The translations under genes were made by a program, and so were the position numbers. From Deltaproteobacteria bacterium (GTDB lineage Bacteria > Desulfobacterota > Desulfobacteria > Desulfobacterales > Desulfatibacillaceae), in assembly GCA_019308705.1 (NCBI GenBank), contig JAFDHW010000007.1:1-17367 (forward strand): 17,367 bases of DNA. Reading direction: 5' to 3'. The notes under the pieces are model-generated. The model was given only the letters and a program-made list of their open reading frames with translations, was not told where the DNA came from and made no database searches. Positions 8,373 through 13,882 of the stretch are shown in pieces. Every line of letters begins with the position of its first letter. Position 1 is the first letter of the stretch.

Positions 8373-9355
8373 GATTGCTCCTCCCCGCGCTTGTGCCCGT
8401 CGCCGTTTCCCGCGAAGAACCGGCCGAAGCGCAGCGCCGCGGCGGCCGCGCCCGCCAGGGGGGCGATGATCATGGCTTTGCCCAGGTTCTCCGCGCGTTG
8501 CATGGCGTTTTTCACCGGGCCGAAGTGGGGCTTGCCCGGACCTTTTTCAATGTCCTTGTTGAGGACCTCAAAGGGCACGGGCGAGACATAGAAGGTGTTG
8601 GTGCCGCCGTTTTCCTTGTCCCCGTACACGAAGCCGCCGCGCTCCTTGGCCAGGGCGTAGGCCTGCTTTTTGATTTTCTCGCGGGGGCCGATGGTCTGGA
8701 GCTGTACCGGGCAGACCTCGATGCAGGCGGGCAGCTTGCCCTGGGCCACCCGATCGTAGCAGCAGTCGCATTTGTACATGACGCCGTTGCCCGCGTACGA
8801 GGGCAGAAGCTTCAGATACAGGCCCACCCCGGTCTGGCGCTCGGGAATGTGCCAGGGGCAGACGGCCTTGCACTTGGCGCCGCCCAGGCAAAGCTCGCTG
8901 TGGATGCGGGTGATGCCGTTTCCAAGCTTCCGGGCCGCGCCAAAAGGGCACATGTCCGCGCAGGGCGGGTTTGTGCAGTGCATGCACCGCCGGGGAATGG
9001 TCAGGTAGTAGGGCTTGCCGTTGTATTCGCCCTGGGCGTGCTGAATGGTCAGCCAGTTGTACGGCGTAAGCCGCCAGTTCACGTCCTGCTTGTCCGACCA
9101 GTCCGCCACCTTCACCCTCTTTACCGGGGCCATCTCCGGGAAGGGCTTTTTGGGATTGGGAAACTTGTGGCCGTTCACCTCGGCGCAGGCCTCCACGCAC
9201 GCCTCGCACCCTATGCACTTTTCCAGGTCCAGCAGGGTGGCCAACTCGCCGGGGCCAAGGCCCTTGACCGAGGCAGGGAGCGGGGCCGCCTTGACCGCCA
9301 GGGTCCCAGCCGCGGTCAGGCCCCCTTTCAAAAAACCGCGTCGTGAAATTGCCAT
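8369..9355 (-). CDS. Tat-exported 4Fe-4S dicluster ferredoxin (HybA/FdnH-like electron-transfer subunit)
   Basis: A 328-residue periplasmic iron-sulfur protein. The N-terminus MAISRRGFLKGG carries a twin-arginine export motif followed by a hydrophobic stretch. Four cysteine clusters are visible: C47/C50/C53/C57 (CIGCEACVEAC), C124/C127/C132/C136 (CMHCTNPPCADMC), C156/C162/C166 (CLGGAKCKAVC, glycine at the expected second cysteine) and C196/C199/C211/C215. A hydrophobic segment near 293-314 could anchor it as in HybA. It should pass electrons to or from the adjacent cytochrome b. The ATG at 9353-9355 has GGAGG six bases upstream. A TTG at 9428 in the same frame would start upstream of the candidate promoter and spoil the Tat signal, so it is not used. 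Only three cysteines in the third motif suggests a 3Fe-4S or lost cluster. Confidence 0.9.
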   Translation of the reverse strand: MAISRRGFLKGGLTAAGTLAVKAAPLPASVKGLGPGELATLLDLEKCIGCEACVEACAEVNGHKFPNPKKPFPEMAPVKRVKVADWSDKQDVNWRLTPYNWLTIQHAQGEYNGKPYYLTIPRRCMHCTNPPCADMCPFGAARKLGNGITRIHSELCLGGAKCKAVCPWHIPERQTGVGLYLKLLPSYAGNGVMYKCDCCYDRVAQGKLPACIEVCPVQLQTIGPREKIKKQAYALAKERGGFVYGDKENGGTNTFYVSPVPFEVLNKDIEKGPGKPHFGPVKNAMQRAENLGKAMIIAPLAGAAAAALRFGRFFAGNGDGHKRGEEQS

Positions 9356-9394
9356 GGCTTCCTCCATGGGAAAAATAAGTAATATTGTGAACCA

Positions 9395-9423
9395 ATTTTC
9401 GTCCTGTTTTTCGGCAAAGTCAA
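9395..9423 (-). promoter_or_regulatory. Weak candidate sigma-70 promoter of the ferredoxin-cytochrome b operon
   Basis: Minus-strand TTGACT (9418-9423) and GAAAAT (9395-9400) are separated by 17 bp (5/6 and 4/6 consensus matches). The start would be near 9388, giving a leader of about 32 nt to the chosen ATG. Confidence 0.33.
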
Positions 9424-9555
9424 GGATCAAGGCATGTTTTTTTGGTCTGGCGCTTCTATGAAAGCGTCATAAAGCCGGAAAGCCCGCGTGAAAGGGGCGG
9501 GTTTGGGTTTGCTGCAACCAGCCGGAAAAACAGGCGATAATGCGGTGACGCCAAA

Positions 9556-9573
9556 TTGGCACGGATTTGGCAT
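9556..9573 (+). promoter_or_regulatory. Sigma-54 (-24/-12) promoter motif 1
   Basis: TTGGCACGGATTTGGCAT matches the sigma-54 consensus TTGGCACG-N4-TTGCA except one base in the -12 element. The diagnostic GG (9558-9559) and GC (9570-9571) are exactly 10 bp apart. The predicted start is near 9583. Such promoters need an NtrC-type activator, and one is encoded about 2.2 kb upstream on the same strand. Confidence 0.6.
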
Positions 9574-9614
9574 CACAGGATGTTGACCAAGGGGGGAAGC
9601 AAGGATGACCACCC

Positions 9615-9842
9615 ATGAAAGACAAGGGAACCAACGACGAGTACCAGGGAGTGCTTCCCACGTGTTCGTTCTGGAGCCGTGTGGCAAGGGAACGGCTCCG
9701 GCGGGTTTCGGCCGCGGAAATGTCCCTGGTCATGGACTGCGGCACGCGCGGATGGAGCAGTTCCCCCCACAAGATGTCCGGGAAAGGACCGGCGTCGTGC
9801 GTCCTTATCCTCACCAGCGTGGCTTCACGCTCGTGGAACTGA
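9615..9842 (+). CDS. Small hypothetical protein downstream of sigma-54 promoter 1
   Basis: A 75-residue open frame starting MKDKGTNDEYQG, about 32 nt after the predicted sigma-54 start. AAGGA lies 10 bases before the ATG, a usable but distant ribosome-binding site. Third codon positions are mostly G or C, as in real genes here, which favours this frame over overlapping ones for its first two-thirds. The protein has three cysteines, no membrane helix and no domain I recognise. After its TGA the same frame stays open (FCCGGLQNPVAAPE and onward) to beyond the terminator, so a decayed longer gene is possible. It may also be a leader peptide or chance frame on a non-coding RNA. Confidence 0.3.
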   Translation: MKDKGTNDEYQGVLPTCSFWSRVARERLRRVSAAEMSLVMDCGTRGWSSSPHKMSGKGPASCVLILTSVASRSWN

Positions 9843-9949
9843 TGGCGGTCGTGTTCGGGAACGCTTTTCTGCTGCGGCGGGCTGCAAAACCCGGTGGCCG
9901 CGCCGGAAACCGGAAAAGGTCCCCGGAGCGGCGCTGCCGCGTCCCATAA
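9797..9949 (+). pseudogene. Type IV pilin-like leader fragment
   Basis: From a GTG at 9797 the frame reads MRPYPHQRGFTLVELMAVV. This is a short basic leader ending in Gly, then FTLVE with Glu at +5, exactly the prepilin peptidase (PilD) site and N-terminal helix of type IV pilins and pseudopilins. The hydrophobic stretch is cut short at about 17 residues (FGNAFLL), followed by arginine-rich sequence and a stop after 50 residues, so no pilin head remains. AAAGGA lies about 8 bases upstream. It overlaps the 75-residue ORF in another frame. It is probably a remnant or a coincidental match. Confidence 0.3.
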
Positions 9950-9957
9950 AGATCGTT

Positions 9958-9976
9958 CCGGAACCGGGGGTTCCGG
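9958..9976 (+). other. Perfect 8-bp hairpin just before the terminator
   Basis: CCGGAACC (9958-9965) and GGTTCCGG (9969-9976) form a perfect stem with a GGG loop, three bases before the terminator stem. It may be part of the folded 3' end of the RNA from promoter 1. Confidence 0.4.
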
Positions 9977-9979
9977 TCA

Positions 9980-10022
9980 GCCCCGTGCGGCGCCAGGCGA
10001 AGGCCCGCACGGGGCCTTTTTT
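9980..10022 (+). terminator. Rho-independent terminator
   Basis: GCCCCGTGCGG (9980-9990) pairs perfectly over 11 bp with CCGCACGGGGC (10005-10015), followed by CTTTTTT. It would end a transcript of about 440 nt begun at sigma-54 promoter 1. Confidence 0.75.
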
Positions 10023-10175
10023 GCTTTTTGCCGGCGGATTTATGGACTTTCCGTAATTTGCCCGGGTGTTCTGTGTGGGTTTGGCATAAATCCAAGGGCT
10101 GCATCCGCTTTGCATGAACGGGCAAGCTCCACGTAACTGTCTGATATTCCATGTCAAGCTGGTTGCTTATATATT

Positions 10176-10193
10176 ATGGCACGGATCTGGCAA
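10176..10193 (+). promoter_or_regulatory. Sigma-54 (-24/-12) promoter motif 2
   Basis: ATGGCACGGATCTGGCAA differs from motif 1 at one base across the 16-bp core TGGCACGGATYTGGCA. GG (10178-10179) and GC (10190-10191) are exactly 10 bp apart, and the predicted start is near 10203. An AT-rich patch (TTATATATTAT) just upstream could instead hold a sigma-70 -10 element, so promoter class is likely but not certain. Confidence 0.55.
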
Positions 10194-10202
10194 CTACGTC
10201 AG

Positions 10203-10320
10203 CCGATGGTTCCGGGGGAGGTCCCTGGATGCCGCCCCGGCGGAGCCGAGCGACCAACGAGCCGGATGCGCCTTCCCGGGATTGGCCGAATGCCGCTCGC
10301 CCGCCGGGGCATTTGTTTTT
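10203..10320 (+). ncRNA. Candidate sigma-54-dependent small RNA, about 118 nt
   Basis: The bounds are the predicted start from sigma-54 motif 2 and the end of a hairpin plus T-run. Visible structure includes a GC-rich hairpin at about 10213-10229 (CCGGGG paired with CCCTGG, loop GAGGT), a CCGCC/GGCGG stem shortly after, and the terminator stem. Size and promoter class recall Qrr-type sRNAs, but no sequence similarity is claimed. The RNA may instead be the mRNA of the 35-codon ORF inside it. Confidence 0.3.
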
Positions 10321-10336
10321 GGCGAACCCGCCCTGA
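10229..10336 (+). CDS. Possible 35-residue small protein
   Basis: The frame opens MPPRRSRATNEPDAPSRDWP and ends LFLANPP. It has a strong site (GGGGGAGG, 7 bases before the ATG) and begins 26 nt after the predicted sigma-54 start. It is rich in proline and arginine, with no recognisable domain. The last codons run past the terminator hairpin, which argues against it. Confidence 0.15.
   Translation: MPPRRSRATNEPDAPSRDWPNAARPPGHLFLANPP
10289..10320 (+). terminator. Candidate terminator of the small RNA
   Basis: AATGCC (10289-10294) pairs with GGCATT (10308-10313), with a 13-nt GC-rich loop, followed by TTTGTTTTT. The stem is short, so strength is uncertain. Confidence 0.4.
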
Positions 10337-10416
10337 TGAAAATGCTTTTCTGCGGCGGCGGGCTTGAACCAACCGCCCTGTAGCTCTTTGACTTTTACAG
10401 GGTTTGCCCGCATTTC

Positions 10417-10676
10417 CTAACCCGAATCATTCATGAAAAATTTCACCGAATAAAATATTTATACGGATTTAAACAGGTTAAGTGCCAATGGAAGGGTCCT
10501 TGAAAAATGCACGCTGTTTCTTTGAGGAATGCTGACATTGGCGAAATTTTTCACCCTTCGGGCTCGCCCGATTTCCGCGCTGGCCGCGTTATCGGGGCTC
10601 GGCGTACCAAAGTACGCCTTCACCCCTCTAGCCTTGCCAGCACGGAAATCAGGTTTCGTGAATAATCCGGGCTAAT
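10417..10676. repeat. MITE/REP-like palindromic element, right copy
   Basis: About 260 bp bounded by imperfect terminal inverted repeats: TAACCCGAATCATTCATGAAA at the left against TAGCCCGGATTATTCACGAAA read inward from the right (17 of 21 matches). The left end plus AT-rich core (10421-10462) matches the copy at 70-111. The interior includes a TCGGGC/GCCCGA palindrome and a large hairpin at 10570-10650. No transposase is encoded. The right end forms the TAG stop of mlaA. A non-autonomous transposable element or an intergenic palindromic repeat are both possible. Confidence 0.6.
10570..10650. other. Long cruciform/hairpin inside the repeat element
   Basis: GATTTCCGCGCTGGC (10570-10584) pairs with GCCAGCACGGAAATC (10636-10650) at 14 of 15 positions, enclosing a second hairpin GGCGTAC-CAAA-GTACGCC (10601-10618). 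In RNA from either strand it would fold into a long stem. It starts about 20 nt after the mlaA stop and could protect or end that mRNA, though no U-run follows. Confidence 0.65.
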
Positions 10677-11523
10677 CCTTCACCATCGTGGCGCGGCGCT
10701 GGAGGTAGGCGTTTTTGAGGGCCACGTAGGGGTCTATGGCGGCTTCTTTCAGATCCTGGTAGTCGCCCAGGCGGAAGGTGGTGTCGTTCACCGTGTTCCA
10801 GGCCCGGAGGGATATCGCGGCCCATAAGGGGTCCACGTAGTTTGCCGGGTTCAGGTACCCGTCCCCGAAGATTCCCGCGCCGTCGCGGAGGCTGGAGGGC
10901 CCCAGCACGGGCAGGACCAGGTAGATGCCATGGCCCAGGCCCCACGCCCCCAGGGTCTGGCCCAAGTCCTCGTTTTGGGGTTGCAGCAAGGGGTGGCTGG
11001 ATGCGGGGTCGAAAAGTCCCGCCACGCCGATGGTGGAGTTGTACATGAACCGGGAAAACTGGTGGATGGCCTGGTCCGGCTTGCCCTGGAGCGCGCAGTT
11101 TGCCACCCGCACGGGCGCGAGCAGGTTGCCGAAGAAGTTCCGCACGCTCTTTCGCACCCGGGATGGGGTGACGGCCTTGTAGCCCCGGGCCGCGGGTTTG
11201 AGCAGCCAGAAGTAGAACTTGTCGTTTACCTTGAACATGAGCCGGTTGAAGGGCTCCAGGGGATCGGGCATGCGGGTGGCCGGCTCTTCTTCCTCCAGGA
11301 AATCCAGGCTTTCGTCCGCAAAGGGGTCCTTTTCCAGGGCCGGGTTTTCTTCGGCCCGGGCCAGCGGGTAGGCGGGGGGTTCAGCAGCGTACGAGGCGGC
11401 TTTTTCCGGCCCCGTGGCCAGATAGAGGGGCTTTGCGGTCTTGGTGGAACAGCCGGCAAAAAGAGCCAGGATGCCCGTCATGGCAAGGGCGGGCGTCAAG
11501 GTGCGGTTTCCCAAGAAGGTCAT
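10672..11523 (-). CDS. mlaA: MlaA/VacJ family outer-membrane lipoprotein
   Basis: A 283-residue lipoprotein, last gene of the mla operon. MlaA is a ring-shaped outer-membrane protein that takes mislocalised phospholipid from the outer leaflet and hands it to periplasmic MlaC. Seen: a signal peptide with lipobox LFAGC (Cys25 becomes the lipidated residue), an acidic linker at about 57-82, the family signature DPLEPFNRLMFKVND from residue 87, and PSRVRKSVRNFFGNL and GVAGLFDPAS segments typical of VacJ. Its ATG lies in a 4-bp overlap with the mlaC stop. In E. coli mlaA is unlinked; having it in the operon gives the complete trans-envelope path here. Its TAG stop falls at the edge of a repeated element. 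Confidence 0.93.
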   Translation of the reverse strand: MTFLGNRTLTPALAMTGILALFAGCSTKTAKPLYLATGPEKAASYAAEPPAYPLARAEENPALEKDPFADESLDFLEEEEPATRMPDPLEPFNRLMFKVNDKFYFWLLKPAARGYKAVTPSRVRKSVRNFFGNLLAPVRVANCALQGKPDQAIHQFSRFMYNSTIGVAGLFDPASSHPLLQPQNEDLGQTLGAWGLGHGIYLVLPVLGPSSLRDGAGIFGDGYLNPANYVDPLWAAISLRAWNTVNDTTFRLGDYQDLKEAAIDPYVALKNAYLQRRATMVKD

Positions 11524-12143
11524 TTACCGATGTCTTCCTCGGTTTTCATCTTTTCCTTCACTTGTTCGATCAAGGCCTCGGGCGAGTTGTTCAGCAGGTA
11601 TTCCCTGAACTGGCTCCGGTAGTTCTGCACCATGCTTATTTCCTCCACCTTCACGTCGTAGACCTTCCACCGGCCCCCGGACATGATCATTTTGTAGATC
11701 ACGGGCGTTCTGGCGCCCTCGTGGATCACGTAGGATTTCACCTCCGCCCGGCGGCCGTCAATTTCCTGGGAAACCAGCTGGACCTGTTCGGAGCCCTTGT
11801 AGTTCTTCTGGAGCCGGGAAAGGTAGACATCGGCCAAAAGGCGGGAAAACGCGTCGGTGAACTCCCGGCGCTGATCCGGGGTGAACCGCAGCCAACCGCG
11901 GGCCAGCGACCGCTTGGCGATTTCCACAAAGTCGAACACGCCCTTGGAAAGCTCGTAGAGCGCCTTCCGCTGCTCCTTGGCCATGCCCGGCTCGCCGTAT
12001 TTGGGGTTTTCCAGGATGTTTCTGGCTTTCTCCACGTGCTCGTCGATGACCTCCATGGGCGTGGGCGGCGCGGACAGGGCGTATGGCGCGAAAAGGAGGA
12101 GGAGTGCAAAAAGGAATGGAAATATGCTTCTGGGATAGGTCAC
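11520..12143 (-). CDS. mlaC: MlaC/Ttg2D periplasmic phospholipid-binding protein
   Basis: A 207-residue soluble periplasmic carrier that shuttles phospholipid between MlaA in the outer membrane and the MlaFED complex in the inner membrane. Seen: a Sec signal peptide (residues 1 to about 24, ending YALSA), then the Ttg2D fold with FVEIAKRSLARGWLRFTPDQRREF, which corresponds to the conserved helix region of MlaC, and VIYKMIMSGGRWKVYDVKVEEISMV, the conserved beta-sheet motif; the NYRSQFREYL segment follows as usual. The start is a GTG within a 4-bp overlap (GTGA) with the mlaD stop, with GGGAG about 8 bases upstream. Length is normal for the family. Confidence 0.93.
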   Translation of the reverse strand: MTYPRSIFPFLFALLLLFAPYALSAPPTPMEVIDEHVEKARNILENPKYGEPGMAKEQRKALYELSKGVFDFVEIAKRSLARGWLRFTPDQRREFTDAFSRLLADVYLSRLQKNYKGSEQVQLVSQEIDGRRAEVKSYVIHEGARTPVIYKMIMSGGRWKVYDVKVEEISMVQNYRSQFREYLLNNSPEALIEQVKEKMKTEEDIGK

Positions 12144-12616
12144 GGCCCGTCTCCCTTGGATTTCTTGTCGGTGACGTTGCCGAAAACGTATTTGCCCACC
12201 AGGTCCAGGATGTCGACGGCGGACCGGGTCTCCTGAAAATAGTCACCGGGCTTCAACGGCTCCAGGGATCCGCCGGGTGAAACCTGGACGAACTTGTCGC
12301 CGATGAGGCCGCTGGTGTTGATGGCGGCCGTGGAGTCCTCGGGGATCTCAACCTCGGGGTCGATGTTCATGGAGATTTCGGCCACCAGCCGTTCGGGGTT
12401 TAACCCCACCTTGTCCACCCGGCCGATCTGCACCCCGGCCATCCGCACGGAGGCGCCGCTTTTCAACCCCCCCACGTTCACGAACCTGGCGCGCAGGGGA
12501 TAGAAATCGCCCCCCAGGATCTCCAGGCGGCCGAGGCGGATGGTGAGGTACCCCACGCACAAAAGGCCGATCAAAACGAAAATCCCCACCCCGATTTCCA
12601 CGGAGCGCTTGTTCAT
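12140..12616 (-). CDS. mlaD: MlaD family MCE-domain lipid transport protein
   Basis: A 158-residue inner-membrane protein whose MCE domain forms a hexameric ring on the periplasmic face of the MlaE permease and passes lipid between MlaC and the membrane. Seen: one N-terminal helix (about 7-28, VEIGVGIFVLIGLLCVGYL) and one MCE domain at about 38-116 containing the characteristic VGGLKSGASVRMAGVQIGRV and SGLIGDKFVQV. The C-terminal tail is short and charged. The start MNKRSVEIGVG was chosen over an upstream in-frame ATG (12667) because it begins at the family N-terminus and has a GGGGGG-type site; the longer form would overlap mlaF. The gap to mlaF is 17 bp, and it overlaps mlaC. Confidence 0.92.
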   Translation of the reverse strand: MNKRSVEIGVGIFVLIGLLCVGYLTIRLGRLEILGGDFYPLRARFVNVGGLKSGASVRMAGVQIGRVDKVGLNPERLVAEISMNIDPEVEIPEDSTAAINTSGLIGDKFVQVSPGGSLEPLKPGDYFQETRSAVDILDLVGKYVFGNVTDKKSKGDGP

Positions 12617-12633
12617 GACGAACCCCCCTTTTC

Positions 12634-13875
12634 TCAGGCCGGGGCCGTTTCCCGGCCTTTTGCGCACAATTCAAACTCGCAGAGGGTGACTTCCGCTTCC
12701 AGGGCCCTTTCCACCACCGCGTCCATGGAAACCTGCTCGGTGGCCTCGGCGGCGCCCGCCCTGATGGAAAAACACAATTCCTCCTTGGGCGTGAAGTCCG
12801 CCAGGTTTTCCAGGGACATGGAGCCCTTCATGCGGCCGCACAACTCCCGGGCCTCCTTAAGGGATGTGTCTGGCAAGATGGCTAGGATGCGGTTCACCCC
12901 CAGCCGGGCGCAGGTGTCCTTTGTCCCCAGCATGCCGGCAAGCTCGGTGGCGAAATTGCGGATGACGGTCTGGCCCGCGGTGTAGCCCGCCTTTTCGGAA
13001 ATCTCGTCCAGGTTCTGAAGGGTGAACACCAAAACGGAAAAGGCTCGCTTGGCGTTCCGGGATCGCCGCATCTCCTGGTGGTAGCGCTCCAGGAGCTTGA
13101 AGTGCGGCTGGGTGCCCGTGAGTTCGTCTTTTTGCTGGCCAAGTCTCTGGAGAAACTCCAGGACCTTCGGGTCCTTGCTCCGCAGGATCTCCTCGGGGGA
13201 GCCGTCGAAGAGCACCCGGCCCTCCCTGAGCATGGCCACGTGCTGGGAGATGAAAAAGATGTCCGGGATGTCGTGGGTCACGATGACGCCGGTGAACCGA
13301 AAGCGCTTCTGGTAGCTCGAGATCATGGAGTACACCGCGCCCTTGCGGATGGGGTCCAGGCCCGTGGTGGGCTCGTCGAACAGCACGATGTCCGGGTCCG
13401 TGACCAGGGCCCGGGCGAGCGCCACCCGCTTCTTCATGCCCCCGGAAAGCTGGGACGGGTACTTGCTGGCGATGTCTCCGATCTCCAGTTGCTCCAGGAT
13501 CCCGGCCACCCTTTGCTCCACCTCCTTGCGGCCGGTCTTGGGCTTTTCCGAAAGGGGGAGGGCCACGTTGTCGTGGACGCTCATAGAGTCGAACAGGGCG
13601 GTGTTCTGGAACACGTAGGAAAACCGGTTCTTCCACTGCTTTCTTTCGGCCCGGGTCATCTGCTCCCGCGTCTTGCCGGAAAACAGCACCCGGCCGGAAT
13701 CCGGGGTTTCCAGGCCGATGATGTGCTTTAGCAGCACCGTCTTTCCCACCCCGCTCTTGCCGATGATGCTGGTGATCTCGCCCCGGCGGATCTCCAGGCT
13801 CACCTCGTTCAAGACCTCGGTGGAGCCAAAGGATTTGCGCACCTTGTCCAGGCGTATGAGGGCTTCTTTTGCCAT
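12634..13875 (-). CDS. mlaF: MlaF-type ABC ATPase fused to a degenerate GGDEF-like domain
   Basis: A 413-residue protein, against about 270 for ordinary MlaF. Residues 1 to about 247 form a complete ATPase: Walker A GKSGVGKT (39-46), Q90, signature LSGGM (143-147), Walker B IVLFDEPT (164-171), switch H201. It powers phospholipid movement through MlaE. Residues about 250-398 look like a GGDEF (diguanylate cyclase) fold: DELTGTQPHFKLLERYHQEM matches the usual DxLTGLxNRRxF entry, AGQTVIRNFATEL matches GDxxLxxxA, and ARLGVNRILAILPDT aligns with ARxGGDEFxxLLPxT. The catalytic GGDEF is GVNRI (326-330), so cyclase activity is not expected; nucleotide sensing or a structural role is inferred. The start has AGGG just upstream and lies 7 bp after mlaE. 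Fusion type is judged by eye. Confidence 0.88.
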   Translation of the reverse strand: MAKEALIRLDKVRKSFGSTEVLNEVSLEIRRGEITSIIGKSGVGKTVLLKHIIGLETPDSGRVLFSGKTREQMTRAERKQWKNRFSYVFQNTALFDSMSVHDNVALPLSEKPKTGRKEVEQRVAGILEQLEIGDIASKYPSQLSGGMKKRVALARALVTDPDIVLFDEPTTGLDPIRKGAVYSMISSYQKRFRFTGVIVTHDIPDIFFISQHVAMLREGRVLFDGSPEEILRSKDPKVLEFLQRLGQQKDELTGTQPHFKLLERYHQEMRRSRNAKRAFSVLVFTLQNLDEISEKAGYTAGQTVIRNFATELAGMLGTKDTCARLGVNRILAILPDTSLKEARELCGRMKGSMSLENLADFTPKEELCFSIRAGAAEATEQVSMDAVVERALEAEVTLCEFELCAKGRETAPA

Positions 13876-13882
13876 GTGGTCC

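Larger units (their letters stand above)
9356..10671. other. 1.3 kb intergenic island without a conserved protein gene
   Basis: This stretch lies between the divergent ferredoxin promoter and the 3' end of the mla operon. From left to right it holds a candidate ferredoxin promoter (-), a sigma-54 motif (9556-9573), a small ORF (9615-9842), an overlapping ORF with a pilin leader (9797-9949), a hairpin (9958-9976), a terminator (9980-10022), a second sigma-54 motif (10176-10193), a possible 118-nt RNA with terminator, and a palindromic repeat element (10417-10676). It is locally AT-richer than the genes on either side and has several short overlapping frames, as expected of non-coding or decayed DNA. 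Confidence 0.6.

Noticed and set aside
9478..9510. Hairpin AAAGCCCGC/GCGGGTTT as a terminator
   Set aside because: The stem has a bulge, no clean T-run follows, and no gene ends nearby on that strand.
9840..10136. Selenocysteine or readthrough of the TGA at 9840 extending the 75-residue ORF
   Set aside because: No SECIS-like hairpin is apparent just after the TGA, and the extension runs through a strong terminator.
112..10420. Composite transposon bounded by the inverted 42-bp repeats
   Set aside because: No transposase, no visible target-site duplication, and the genes inside look like normal chromosomal genes in composition. Kept only as a repeat observation.
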